Below are positions 8,700 to 17,183 of a stretch of 28,651 nucleotides of DNA, piece after piece. A program made the position numbers and the translations under genes. Numbering within the stretch: the stretch's first letter is position 1; each line of letters begins with the position of its first letter. This DNA comes from Desulfobacteraceae bacterium (GTDB lineage: Bacteria; Desulfobacterota; Desulfobacteria; Desulfobacterales; Desulfobacteraceae): contig JAABSK010000010.1 of NCBI GenBank assembly GCA_011390435.1, forward strand, positions 1 to 28,651. The letters run 5' to 3'. The notes beneath the pieces are model-generated. The model had not been told where the DNA came from. It saw only the letters and a list, made by a program, of their open reading frames with translations, and made no database searches.

Positions 8700-9740
8700 A
8701 TGAAAACCATGAAGGCCCTGGTAAAGGCAACTCCTGAAAAAGGTCTGTGGCTTCAGGACGTCCCTGTTCCAGATATTGCCCATAACGAAGTATTGATTAA
8801 AATCAAAAAAACCGCCATCTGTGGAACTGACATCCATATTTATAACTGGGATTCCTGGTCTGAAAAAACCATTCCCATCCCCATGCATATCGGCCATGAA
8901 TTTGTCGGGGTGATTGACCGGGTGGGATCCCATGTCAAGGACTTCAAACCCGGCGATCTGGTGTCTGGAGAAGGACATCTTGTGTGCGGCCATTGCCGGA
9001 ACTGCCTGGCCGGCCGCCGCCACCTGTGCCGCGACACCAGAGGGGTTGGTGTAAACCGGCCCGGAGCCTTTGCTCAATACCTGGCCATACCGGTTACAAA
9101 TGTCTGGTATTGTGATTCCAGCATTCCACTGGATGTGCTGGCCTGCTTTGATCCGCTTGGAAATGCGACCCATACAGCCCTGTCGTTTGATCTATTGGGA
9201 GAAGACGTTCTGATCACAGGAGCCGGACCCATCGGATGCATGGCAACAGCCATTGCAAAACATGCCGGTGCCCGGTACGTGGTGGTAACTGATATGAATC
9301 CATACCGGCTGAATCTGGCTCAAAAAGCCGGGGCCACCCTCACCGTGGATGTCACAACCGATACGGTTGCAGCTGCCCAGAAAAAACTGGGAATGAAAGA
9401 AGGATTTGATGTGGCAATGGAAATGTCTGGAAATCCGCTGGCCTTTAATGCCATACTGGAAAACATGTGCCATGGCGGAAAGATTGCACTGCTGGGCATC
9501 ATGGCAGAAAACAGCCCCATCGACTGGAATACAGTGGTGTTCAACATGCTCACCATCAAGGGCATCTATGGCAGGGAAATGTATGAAACATGGTATAAAA
9601 TGACCAGCATGATCCACACCGGCCTGGATATTTCGCCGCTGATTACCCACCGGTTTCACTACACAGAATTTGAAAAAGGCTTTGATGTCATGCAGTCAGG
9701 GCATTCAGGAAAAGTCATTTTAAACTGGGATGAAACATAA
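8700..9740 (+). CDS. tdh: L-threonine 3-dehydrogenase
   Basis: A zinc-dependent medium-chain dehydrogenase of 346 aa that oxidises L-threonine to 2-amino-3-oxobutanoate with NAD+. From memory it closely follows E. coli Tdh along its whole length. Catalytic zinc ligands are Cys41 ([13 protein letters not shown]), His66 and Glu67 (GHEF). The structural zinc site is Cys96, Cys99, Cys102 and Cys110. The nucleotide motif GAGPIG lies at 174-179, and the Tdh-specific segment [16 protein letters not shown] is present. The first ATG (8700) has GGAG at 8687-8690. Met4 aligns with the E. coli start but is too far from that site. The next gene, 12 bp downstream, encodes the expected partner that cleaves the unstable product with CoA. 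The enzyme is cytoplasmic. Confidence 0.95.
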   Translation: MKTMKALVKATPEKGLWLQDVPVPDIAHNEVLIKIKKTAICGTDIHIYNWDSWSEKTIPIPMHIGHEFVGVIDRVGSHVKDFKPGDLVSGEGHLVCGHCRNCLAGRRHLCRDTRGVGVNRPGAFAQYLAIPVTNVWYCDSSIPLDVLACFDPLGNATHTALSFDLLGEDVLITGAGPIGCMATAIAKHAGARYVVVTDMNPYRLNLAQKAGATLTVDVTTDTVAAAQKKLGMKEGFDVAMEMSGNPLAFNAILENMCHGGKIALLGIMAENSPIDWNTVVFNMLTIKGIYGREMYETWYKMTSMIHTGLDISPLITHRFHYTEFEKGFDVMQSGHSGKVILNWDET

Positions 9741-9752
9741 GGACGGCCGCAT

Positions 9753-10988
9753 ATGGGAACAGACAAGCTGGACCAGTCCCTGATCCGGGAACTACAGATT
9801 CTGGAAACTGATGGTTTGGCCAAACCCCCGGAACGGATCATTGAACACTATCTTCCACCTAAAAATTCTTTTGGGCCCCGGTATCTGCTCAAGGACTGCT
9901 CAATCGAATTCATCCGTATGAACTCCAATTCCTATTTGTCTTTATCCCACCACCCAGCGCTCCTGGCAGCGGCGGATGAAGCGGCAACACAATTCGGTGT
10001 CGGTCCCGGCGCTGTAAGATTCATCGATGGCACCTTTATGCCCCATGTTCAACTTGAAGACCGCATTGCCGCTTTTGTGGGCAAACCTGCAGGGAAAATC
10101 TTCAATTCCGCCTACACTGCCAATTGCGGCCTGGCGCTGGCCCTTTCCAGTGAAAAAACGTTCTGGATCACGGACCAGCTTAACCACAACAGCATTATCC
10201 GGGCCATGCGCATCAGCAATGTTCCGTCAAAAAACAAATGCATTTACCCGCACAACGACATGGCTGGCCTGAGAAAGTGCCTGGAAACGGTTCCTCCGGA
10301 CATGGAACGGGTCCTGGTGATTTTTGACGGAATTTTCAGCATGCGGGGGGATTATGCCCCCATCCAGGAAATCAATGCCCTGTGCCGAAAATTTTCAGCA
10401 AATTTCAAAGACGGAGTGATCAGCATTGTGGACGATTCCCACGGCATCGGTGCCTTTGGCAGCACCGGACGGGGGACATCAGAGTTTTGCGGCGAATCCA
10501 GCGACATCATTGTCGGCACCTTTGGCAAGGCATTCGGAGTCAATGGCGGTTTTGTGGCCGCCAGCCAGCGTGTGATCGAGGCGGTGCGCCAGAAAGCAGA
10601 TACCTACATTTATACCAATCCCCTGAGCGCTGCAGACTGTGCCGCCGCCATCACGGCCATTGATCTCTGTGACAGCGACGAGGGAGCTGCGCTGCTCAAA
10701 ACCCTTCAGGCCAATACCAGACGCTTCAGGGCCGGGCTGAAACATCTGGGTCTTGAATCCATTGACGGTCCCCATCCTGTGGTGCCGCTGATGGTCAGAG
10801 ACACTGCCGGAACACGCGCCCTGGTCAATTATCTGTTTGAAAACGGTGTGCTGGTGGTGGGCATCAGCTTTCCTGTGGTGCCCAGAGGAGAGGAGGCCCT
10901 GCGGTTTCAACTCAATGCCTGCCATACCCCGGCAGATATTGATCATGTGATTGATTTACTGGACCGGTTCAAACTTCATGGGGGATAA
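9753..10988 (+). CDS. kbl: glycine C-acetyltransferase-like (2-amino-3-oxobutanoate CoA ligase) PLP enzyme
   Basis: A 411-aa member of the alpha-oxoamine synthase family of PLP enzymes. Beside tdh it most likely converts 2-amino-3-oxobutanoate and CoA to glycine and acetyl-CoA. Seen: the PLP-stacking His in DQLNHNSII (His145), VDDSHGIG (226-233) and the Schiff-base lysine Lys259 in VGTFGKAFG. The N-terminal part diverges from E. coli Kbl: NSYLSLSHHP replaces NNYLGLANHP, with GPGAVRFIDGT where Kbl has FGMASVRFICGT. The protein is also slightly longer than usual (about 398 aa). Another alpha-oxoamine synthase activity is therefore not excluded; the context is the main argument for Kbl. A ribosome site AAGGA (9739-9743) precedes the ATG. 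The gene is 12 bp after tdh and 44 bp before the receiver gene. Confidence 0.72.
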   Translation: MGTDKLDQSLIRELQILETDGLAKPPERIIEHYLPPKNSFGPRYLLKDCSIEFIRMNSNSYLSLSHHPALLAAADEAATQFGVGPGAVRFIDGTFMPHVQLEDRIAAFVGKPAGKIFNSAYTANCGLALALSSEKTFWITDQLNHNSIIRAMRISNVPSKNKCIYPHNDMAGLRKCLETVPPDMERVLVIFDGIFSMRGDYAPIQEINALCRKFSANFKDGVISIVDDSHGIGAFGSTGRGTSEFCGESSDIIVGTFGKAFGVNGGFVAASQRVIEAVRQKADTYIYTNPLSAADCAAAITAIDLCDSDEGAALLKTLQANTRRFRAGLKHLGLESIDGPHPVVPLMVRDTAGTRALVNYLFENGVLVVGISFPVVPRGEEALRFQLNACHTPADIDHVIDLLDRFKLHGG

Positions 10989-11032
10989 AATCCCTTACAC
11001 TGCCTGAATCTGTAAAGACAGGAGGGTGACAA

Positions 11033-11557
11033 ATGGACAGCCCGGAAATTCTGGAAAACAAAAAAATCCTTGTGGTGGATGATGAAACAGACATTCTGGA
11101 AACACTTGAAGAACTGTTATACATGTGTGCCGTGGACAAGGCAGCAACCTTTGAACAGGCCGTCGCCCTGATGCGGCATTCCCCCTACGATGCCGCCATT
11201 CTTGATATCATGGGTGTCAGAGGATATGAACTTTTGAAAGCAGCCAACCATCTGGATATTCCAGTCATCATGCTTACCGCCCATGCACTGAGTCCGGAAA
11301 ACCTTAAAAACTCCATTGACCAGGGTGCAGATGCCTTTGTTCCCAAAGATCGCCTGTCAGATATTTCCCTGTATGTGGCAGATATTCTCAGCGCAAGAAA
11401 AGCAGGAAAAAAAGCACATGTGACCTGGTTTTCTCTGCTCAAGCCGCTTTTTGACAAACTTTTCGGAGAAAAATGGCGGCAGTCAGACCGGGAATTCTGG
11501 GATGAATTTGATGCCAGACAGATGTCGTCACGGGATGATATTCAGAAAATGGATTAA
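11033..11557 (+). CDS. single receiver-domain protein with conserved C-terminal tail
   Basis: A 174-aa response regulator. The receiver domain (about 10-125) has the acidic pair in VVDDE, phospho-acceptor Asp58 (AAILDIMGVRGYE), Thr82 (LTAHAL) and the conserved lysine in VPKD (Lys105). No DNA-binding or enzymatic output domain follows. Instead there is a tail of about 45 residues with the pattern W-F-x2-LKP-x-FDK-x-FG-x2-W-x3-D-x2-FW (132-156). The same receiver and tail occur in the UspA fusion encoded at 23334-24236. Start: AGGAGG at 11020-11025 before ATG 11033. It follows the acetyltransferase gene by 44 bp. Its stop codon shares four bases with the stop of the convergent histidine kinase gene, a plausible partner. 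The function of the tail is unknown. Confidence 0.85.
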   Translation: MDSPEILENKKILVVDDETDILETLEELLYMCAVDKAATFEQAVALMRHSPYDAAILDIMGVRGYELLKAANHLDIPVIMLTAHALSPENLKNSIDQGADAFVPKDRLSDISLYVADILSARKAGKKAHVTWFSLLKPLFDKLFGEKWRQSDREFWDEFDARQMSSRDDIQKMD

Positions 11558-12306
11558 CCGGTAACCGGAATTTCCACGATAAAGCAGGCACCACTTTCTC
11601 TGGATTTTTCCACGCAAATGGTTCCCCCCATGTGATTCAGCAATGCTGCCACACCGGCAAGCCCGATGCCATGGCTCTGAACAGTGCTGGTCAGTGCCTT
11701 GCCAGTTTCACCATATCCGTTGAAAATCTTGTCCGTGTCTGCAACACAAACACCCTTGCCGTCATCCGTTACCGTCAGCACCAGCCCTGTACTGCTCCGG
11801 CTGCCACCGATCTTTACCCAGGCACTTCGATATTTAAAGGCATTGGTCAACAGATTTCGCAACACCTGCTGCACCTTAGCAGCATCCAGGCAAACCACAG
11901 ACGTCCAGATCGCCGTATCAAACGTCAGGCGGACACCACTCTGGCGGACTGCGATTTTCACCTCGTCATACGAACCAGCCATGGAGACCTGTTCTGATAC
12001 GGCAGGATCAATCAGATCCAGAACATCCACAAGCACATGGCAGACCAGATCGGAAACAGATGTCTCACCGGCAGAAATGATGCCCTGCCGGGAACGGCCC
12101 AGCTCAAGGGTGTCATTGACCAGATGCCGTGCTGCCAGTACATTTCTGATGATCCGTTTCAGCACTTTTTCCTGCTTTTCAGTAAGGGGTCCGTAGATAT
12201 CCTGCCGATTCAACAGGGATTTAACGCCGGCGTCGATGACCGCGATGGGGATCTTCAAATCATGGATTAAAAGCTCTGTCTGGATCATATGGTCTGATGG
12301 TCGCAT
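11554..12306 (-). CDS. small soluble histidine kinase
   Basis: A 250-aa kinase consisting of a transmitter core only. The phospho-acceptor is His15 in LLIHDLKIPIAVID, followed by a HisKA dimerisation helix pair (to about residue 75). HATPase_c shows the N box (NLLTNAFKYR), the G1 box (VTDDGKGV) and the G2 box (HGIGLAGVAALLNHMGG). There is no membrane segment or sensor domain, so the input must come from another protein or from upstream of the His. The start is ambiguous by one codon: TTG at 12309 or ATG at 12306, with AAGGA nine or twelve bases upstream. The gene is tail-to-tail with the receiver gene at 11033-11557 and divergent from the PAS-GAF kinase. It may phosphorylate either receiver-tail protein (inference). 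Confidence 0.85.
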   Translation of the reverse strand: MRPSDHMIQTELLIHDLKIPIAVIDAGVKSLLNRQDIYGPLTEKQEKVLKRIIRNVLAARHLVNDTLELGRSRQGIISAGETSVSDLVCHVLVDVLDLIDPAVSEQVSMAGSYDEVKIAVRQSGVRLTFDTAIWTSVVCLDAAKVQQVLRNLLTNAFKYRSAWVKIGGSRSSTGLVLTVTDDGKGVCVADTDKIFNGYGETGKALTSTVQSHGIGLAGVAALLNHMGGTICVEKSRESGACFIVEIPVTG

Positions 12307-12321
12307 CAATCGTTAAAATCC

Positions 12322-12351
12322 TTGCAATTCAAACCCATGATTCTATATAGT
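12322..12351 (+). promoter_or_regulatory. candidate sigma70 promoter for the PAS-GAF kinase gene
   Basis: TTGCAA (12322-12327) and TATAGT (12346-12351) with an 18-base spacer lie in the 163-bp region between two divergent kinase genes. They would give a leader of about 110 bases before ATG 12470. The -10 matches five of six consensus positions and the -35 four of six. Consensus evidence only. Confidence 0.4.
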
Positions 12352-12357
12352 GAATGG

Positions 12358-12370
12358 ATCGATGATCGAT
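12358..12370. promoter_or_regulatory. palindrome, possible operator
   Basis: ATCGAT-G-ATCGAT is a 13-base palindrome (also a direct repeat, since ATCGAT is self-complementary). It lies just downstream of the candidate -10 element for the PAS-GAF kinase gene, where a repressor would block transcription. No regulator can be named. Confidence 0.25.
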
Positions 12371-12469
12371 ATCTGCTGCACATGGGTAAAAAAACAGTGG
12401 CATGCCCCTGAGAATATACTCTGTTATACGGGGATCAATCCATCTTGTAAAGGATTTTGGAGCCTGCGC

Positions 12470-14791
12470 ATGAAAAACCCGAAAGAGGCTGTTGCCGTGC
12501 TTGAAGATACAATCAAACACCTGGAAGCCCGGAATAAAACCCTTCACCACATCATTGCAAAAGCCCCCATTCCCATTTTCGTTATTGACAAAACCCATAC
12601 CATCACCCATTTCAACCAGGCTCTGGAACAATTATCCGGCCTTGACGCTTCAAGCATGGTGGGAACGCAAAACCAGTGGAAAGCTTTTTATACCAAACCC
12701 AGGCCCGTCATGGCAGATCTTATCGTTGATCAGGTGTCAAGGGACATTTTTCTCAAGCATTATGGTGAAAAATACCAGGATCTGTCTGGAGCCCATCAAT
12801 TTTCCGCGACTGATTTTTTCCCGGACCTGGGCGAAAACGGCCAGTGGCTGTTCTTTTCCGCAGCACCGTTCATGGATGAACACGGCAACATTGCAGGCGC
12901 TGTGGAAACCCTCCAGGATATCACTGAAGAAAAAACCGCTGAAAATAAAACACGGGAGTTATCCCGCATTTACCGCCAGATACTGGATTTCATTCCCTAT
13001 CCCATTATGATGTTTGACCATAACGGAAAACTGGCTTACATCAACCCTGCCTTCACAGATACCTTTGGGTGGACCCCGGAGGAGCTGCTGGGAAAAACCG
13101 TGCCGTTTATTCCCCAGGGCCTGGAAGACCAGACCTATGAAATGCTCAGCCGGTTTCAACAGGACAAATCCATTGCACGATTTGAAACCCAGCGCCTGAC
13201 CAGAACCGGAAAAGTTCTGGATGTGGTGATCTGGGCGGCTTCCCACCCCAGGCTGAAAACCGGAGAAACCGAACACTTTGTCATTCTGCGGGATATTACC
13301 GAAGAAAAACGGCTTGAAGCCAACAACAAAACCATCATGCGCATCAGTGCGCTGCTGCCGGAATATCCAGAGCTTGAAGAACTGATGAGCTACATCTCAA
13401 AAGAGATCAAAACCCTTTTAAACACTGAAGGCGCTCTGGTGCTCCTGTACGATGAAATCACAGATGAACTGTTTTTCACCGGCGGGGCTTATGATGATTC
13501 AAACACGGAAAAAAGGGCCCGGACCTTCCGGTTTCCATCCCGCTCGATTCTGGCCGGAGAGATTATCAAAACCGGTGAATACGCCATGGTCAACGATGTT
13601 GAAAAACTCAAAAATGATTATCCTGAACGGGACACGCTCTTAGGGTACCGCACCCGGAGTCTTCTGGAGGTTCCCATTAAGAATGAAGACCGGATCATCG
13701 GCGTCCTCTGCGCCATCAATAAAAAACAAAACGCCTTTGACTACAATGATATGGAATTGATGACCATGATTGCCTCCACCTGTGCCATCTCCATTGAAAA
13801 TGCCAGATTCTCAGAAGCGGTTCGCGAAGCCTACCGGGATGTAGCATCCATGAACCGGGCCAAAGGCAAAGCCATCAACCATCTGTCCCATGAACTGAAA
13901 ACTCCGGTGGCTATACTGACCGGCTCATTCCAGATTTTGAAAAAAAAGATGGCACAGCTGTCCGGAAAAACAGATGATGCGACACTGGAACGGATTGAAA
14001 GAAACCTGAACCGGATTGTCGACATTCAAAATGAAGTCGCAGACATTATGGAAGACAAAACCTATTCTGCCCAGCGAATGCTGCTCAATATGTTTGAGGC
14101 CTGCCAGGATGAACTGGAAACACTGATTCATCAGAATGCAGATGCCCAAGACTTTTCCCACGCCGTGCAAACGCTCATCAATGAAAAATTCGGTCCCCGC
14201 ACCCTGACCTATTCCACCATTTCCTTTTCTGAACATTTTGATCAATTGTATGCACTGATTGAACCGGAATTTTCCTTTCGGTCTCTGACCATACGGATTC
14301 ATATTGATGACGCATTGCCGGAGCTGTTTTTTCCAAAGGAAATTCTGGACAAGATGCTGACCGGATTGATCAAGAATGCCGTGGAAAACACCCCGGATCA
14401 TGGACAGATCGACATCAGCCTGAAAAAAGAATCAGCCGGGGTTCTTTTTACGGTCCATGACTATGGTGTGGGCATTGAAGCCGATCATCGCAAAAGGATT
14501 TTTGAAGGATTTTTCAACACCCAGGAGATGTTGCTGTATTCTACAAAGACGCCGTATACCTTTAATGCCGGTGGCAAAGGAGCCGACCTGATGCGAATCA
14601 AAATTTTTTCCGACCGCCTGGGCCTGACCTTGAAAATGACATCAGAGCGGTGCAGATTCCTGGAACAAAATATGGACGAAGTCTGTCCCGGAGATATTCA
14701 CAATTGCAGATTCTGCACCACCACGGACGACTGCCTGAATTCAGGATACACAACTTTCAGTCTGTTTTTCCCGGTGAAAAAAGAATCATAA
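12470..14791 (+). CDS. PAS-PAS-GAF histidine kinase with Cys-rich C-terminus
   Basis: A 773-aa cytoplasmic sensor kinase without membrane segments. Order: PAS (about 25-155, ending QDITEEK), PAS (165-280, ending RDITEEK), GAF (about 305-445) and HisKA with His474 (HLSHELKTPV). A long spacer leads to HATPase_c with the N box (LIKNAVENTPD) and G1 (VHDYGVGI); the ATP lid has GGKGADLMRIK in place of a standard G2. Near the end five cysteines are clustered at 728, 739, 746, 749 and 755 (the last four as Cx6Cx2Cx5C), just before the final beta strand. They could bind a metal or Fe-S centre or act as a redox switch (inference). The reading frame extends back to 12350, but ATG 12470 with GGAG at 12459-12462 is the better start. 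The CoA-ligase and transporter genes follow on the same strand. Confidence 0.87.
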   Translation: MKNPKEAVAVLEDTIKHLEARNKTLHHIIAKAPIPIFVIDKTHTITHFNQALEQLSGLDASSMVGTQNQWKAFYTKPRPVMADLIVDQVSRDIFLKHYGEKYQDLSGAHQFSATDFFPDLGENGQWLFFSAAPFMDEHGNIAGAVETLQDITEEKTAENKTRELSRIYRQILDFIPYPIMMFDHNGKLAYINPAFTDTFGWTPEELLGKTVPFIPQGLEDQTYEMLSRFQQDKSIARFETQRLTRTGKVLDVVIWAASHPRLKTGETEHFVILRDITEEKRLEANNKTIMRISALLPEYPELEELMSYISKEIKTLLNTEGALVLLYDEITDELFFTGGAYDDSNTEKRARTFRFPSRSILAGEIIKTGEYAMVNDVEKLKNDYPERDTLLGYRTRSLLEVPIKNEDRIIGVLCAINKKQNAFDYNDMELMTMIASTCAISIENARFSEAVREAYRDVASMNRAKGKAINHLSHELKTPVAILTGSFQILKKKMAQLSGKTDDATLERIERNLNRIVDIQNEVADIMEDKTYSAQRMLLNMFEACQDELETLIHQNADAQDFSHAVQTLINEKFGPRTLTYSTISFSEHFDQLYALIEPEFSFRSLTIRIHIDDALPELFFPKEILDKMLTGLIKNAVENTPDHGQIDISLKKESAGVLFTVHDYGVGIEADHRKRIFEGFFNTQEMLLYSTKTPYTFNAGGKGADLMRIKIFSDRLGLTLKMTSERCRFLEQNMDEVCPGDIHNCRFCTTTDDCLNSGYTTFSLFFPVKKES

Positions 14792-14875
14792 AAATGTTTT
14801 GACAAACACTGCGAAATTCACTACTTACAAAAACGTGCCATTGACTGAAATCCTTTTTTAAAAGGAGTCATGTTC

Positions 14876-16378
14876 ATGAACGAAACCCAGCAGTTGAGCC
14901 TTTTTGACGTTTACGAAAAAAACGCCCGCTATCGTGGCGACTCCTGTGCGCTTTATTTCAGAGAACAGGAAATCTCTCACAGGGAACTTTTCGATCAAAC
15001 CGCCCGCCTGGCCGGGGGACTGGCACAACTCAACCTTCCGCCCGGAAGCAGAATCGCCATCCTGTGCAAAAATCATCCGGTTTTTTTTCACCTGTTTGGT
15101 GCAGCAGCTGCGCTGAATCTCACGCTGGTGCTGATCAACCGGCGCCTCAGCCCGGATGAAGTTTCCTATATCATCGAAGACACCACACCGTGCATGATTG
15201 TCTGCGATGATGAAACCCAGGCAGTGGGTCAGAACCTCACCCGCACCTTTCCTTTTTTAACGGCCTGCCATGTTGCCGGTCAGGAGCAGACCGATTTTTC
15301 AAACTTCTACCAGCACACGCCTCTGGCTGAACCACAAGCGTTCAGCCAGAATGATCCGTTTATCATTATCCACACGGCTGCTGTCCAGGGCCGCCCCAGA
15401 GGGGCCGTGCTCAGCCAGACCAATATTATCCTTTCAAATCTTCAAACCATCCAGGCCTTCAGTCTGGATCCCACTGCAAAGCATCTCAACATCCTGCCAT
15501 TGTTTCACATCATGGGTATCAACCTGGGACTGGGAACCCTGCAGGCCGGCGGCACCAACGTCATCATGGAAAAATTTGACCCGCCACAGGCACTGGAGTT
15601 GATTCAGAACAGGCAGATTACACTCCTGGGATCATTTCCACCGATGCTGTCCCTTCTGCTGGATGCAGCAGCATCCTGTTCACTTGATCTGACCAGCCTT
15701 GAAATTACCGCTGGAATCGATACGCCAAAAATCCTTGACCAATGGAGTTTGCTTACCGGATGCGTCTTCTGGACCATGTACGGGCAAACAGAAACCTCCG
15801 GGTTTGTGTCCCTTGGTGAACACAGGGAAATGCCAGGCTCTGCCGGCGCTGTCGCACCCCTGGCCCATATCAGGATTGCCGACGATTCAGGCAAAACCCT
15901 GCTGCCTGGACAGACAGGAGAAATCCTGGTCAGAGGCCCTTTGGTTTTTGCCGGGTATTGGCAGGCAGATGACCTTAATGCCCATACCTTTCGACAAGGA
16001 TGGCACCATACCGGCGATCTTGGGGTGATTGATGAAAACGGATTTTTATTTTTCAAAGCCAGAAAAGCCGAAAAAGAACTGATCAAGCCCGGCGGTGAAA
16101 ATGTTTTTCCTGCTGAGGTGGAACAGGCCCTTTTACGCCATGAAGCCGTGAAAGATGTCTGTGTGTTCGGTGTTCCAGATCCCCGCTATGGTGAAGGCAT
16201 CAAAGCAGTCTGCTGCCTGAACCCTGGATATCAACTGACCAAAGCAGAACTGATTCAATTCTGTGGATCTCAGATTGCCGGATACAAAAAACCCGGGTAT
16301 GTTGAATTTGTGGACTCGCTGCCCAGAACGGCTGACGGTGCGATCGACAGGATCAAAGTAAAAACCATTTACGGATAA
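14876..16378 (+). CDS. atypical AMP-binding (ANL superfamily) enzyme, probable acyl-CoA ligase
   Basis: A 500-aa adenylate-forming enzyme, by overall layout an acyl-CoA synthetase. Seen: YGQTETSG, GEILVRGPLVFAGYW, HTGDLGVIDENGF, a C-terminal PGGENVFPAEVE and KKPGYVEFVDSLPRT. Two catalytic regions depart from the rule. The phosphate-binding loop, normally SGTTGxPKG, reads HTAAVQGRPRGA (166-177). The usual catalytic C-terminal lysine in GK(I) is replaced by Ala489 (DGAIDR). This may be a conserved variant subfamily or an enzyme that no longer adenylates. ATG 14870 is only two bases from GGAG (14864-14867); ATG 14876, eight bases away, is preferred. It lies 84 bp after the kinase gene and 38 bp before livG. 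The substrate is unknown, but the context suggests a carboxylic acid brought in by the transporter. Confidence 0.8.
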   Translation: MNETQQLSLFDVYEKNARYRGDSCALYFREQEISHRELFDQTARLAGGLAQLNLPPGSRIAILCKNHPVFFHLFGAAAALNLTLVLINRRLSPDEVSYIIEDTTPCMIVCDDETQAVGQNLTRTFPFLTACHVAGQEQTDFSNFYQHTPLAEPQAFSQNDPFIIIHTAAVQGRPRGAVLSQTNIILSNLQTIQAFSLDPTAKHLNILPLFHIMGINLGLGTLQAGGTNVIMEKFDPPQALELIQNRQITLLGSFPPMLSLLLDAAASCSLDLTSLEITAGIDTPKILDQWSLLTGCVFWTMYGQTETSGFVSLGEHREMPGSAGAVAPLAHIRIADDSGKTLLPGQTGEILVRGPLVFAGYWQADDLNAHTFRQGWHHTGDLGVIDENGFLFFKARKAEKELIKPGGENVFPAEVEQALLRHEAVKDVCVFGVPDPRYGEGIKAVCCLNPGYQLTKAELIQFCGSQIAGYKKPGYVEFVDSLPRTADGAIDRIKVKTIYG

Positions 16379-16416
16379 AAAAAGCTGTTAACCCCATCAA
16401 CGTGACTGGACTTGAT

Positions 16417-17178
16417 ATGGCCCAATTAAAGATCTCGAACGTCACCCTTTCCTTTGGCGGACTCAAAGCCCTGTCCAATGTGGACATGACCATACAACCG
16501 GGATTGATCACCTCGATTATCGGTCCCAATGGAGCGGGAAAAACCAGTATGCTCAACTGCATCTCCGGATTTTATCACCCCAGCAGGGGAGATATTTTTT
16601 TCAAAGATAAAAAACTGACCCATGCCTCTCCCCACCAGGTATCCAACATGGGCATCTCACGGGCATTTCAAAACCTTGAGCTTTTTTCCGGCCTGTCTGT
16701 TCTGGACAACCTCCTCCTGGCCCGGCATCAGAACCTGACCTATGGTTTTTTGTCAGCGGTTTTCTTTTATGGCAAAGCCTCCCGTATCGAAGCGGAAAAC
16801 CGGGCGTTTGTGGAAGATGTCATTGATTTTATGGAACTTGAGCCCTATCGAAAGCGCCTTGTGGGCAATTTAAGTTACGGTGTCCAGAAAAAGGTGGAAG
16901 TGGCAAGAGCGTTAACCCTGGCCCCGGATATCCTTCTTCTGGATGAACCCATGGCCGGCATGAACCAGGAAGAAAAAGAAGACATTGTCCGTTTTGTCAT
17001 GGATATCCAAAAGGAAAAAGGCATCACCGTGGTTCTGGTTGAACACGATCTGGGCGTTGTTATGGATATTTCCGACCAGATCTATGTACTGGATTTCGGT
17101 GAAATCATTGGTTCCGGAACGCCCGAAGAAGTGGCACAGAACCCCAAAGTCATTGACGCCTATATCGGAGAAGAATAA
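16417..17178 (+). CDS. livG: branched-chain amino acid-type ABC transporter ATPase (LivG family)
   Basis: A 253-aa ABC ATPase of the LivG type, one of two that power a high-affinity import system at the inner face of the membrane. Walker A is GPNGAGKT (36-43). The signature region reads LSYGVQKKVEVARAL, the LivG-style variant of LSGGQ. Walker B is ILLLDEP and the switch histidine lies in VLVEHD. The length and C-terminal segment VIDAYIGEE are typical of LivG. An in-frame GTG (16402) would add five residues; ATG 16417 begins at the conserved domain. The gene is separated by five bases from an acyl-CoA synthetase gene, which in turn overlaps livH, so the whole is one transcript. Homologues in such operons often move organic acids rather than amino acids (known for aromatic-acid transporters), so the symbol names the family only. 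Confidence 0.9.
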   Translation: MAQLKISNVTLSFGGLKALSNVDMTIQPGLITSIIGPNGAGKTSMLNCISGFYHPSRGDIFFKDKKLTHASPHQVSNMGISRAFQNLELFSGLSVLDNLLLARHQNLTYGFLSAVFFYGKASRIEAENRAFVEDVIDFMELEPYRKRLVGNLSYGVQKKVEVARALTLAPDILLLDEPMAGMNQEEKEDIVRFVMDIQKEKGITVVLVEHDLGVVMDISDQIYVLDFGEIIGSGTPEEVAQNPKVIDAYIGEE

Positions 17179-17183
17179 TTTAC

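Noticed and set aside
14799..14827. TTGACA before the AMP-binding gene as a promoter
   Set aside because: The -35 is perfect, but the best -10 at 17 bases is TACTTA, matching only two consensus positions; read-through from the kinase gene is as likely.
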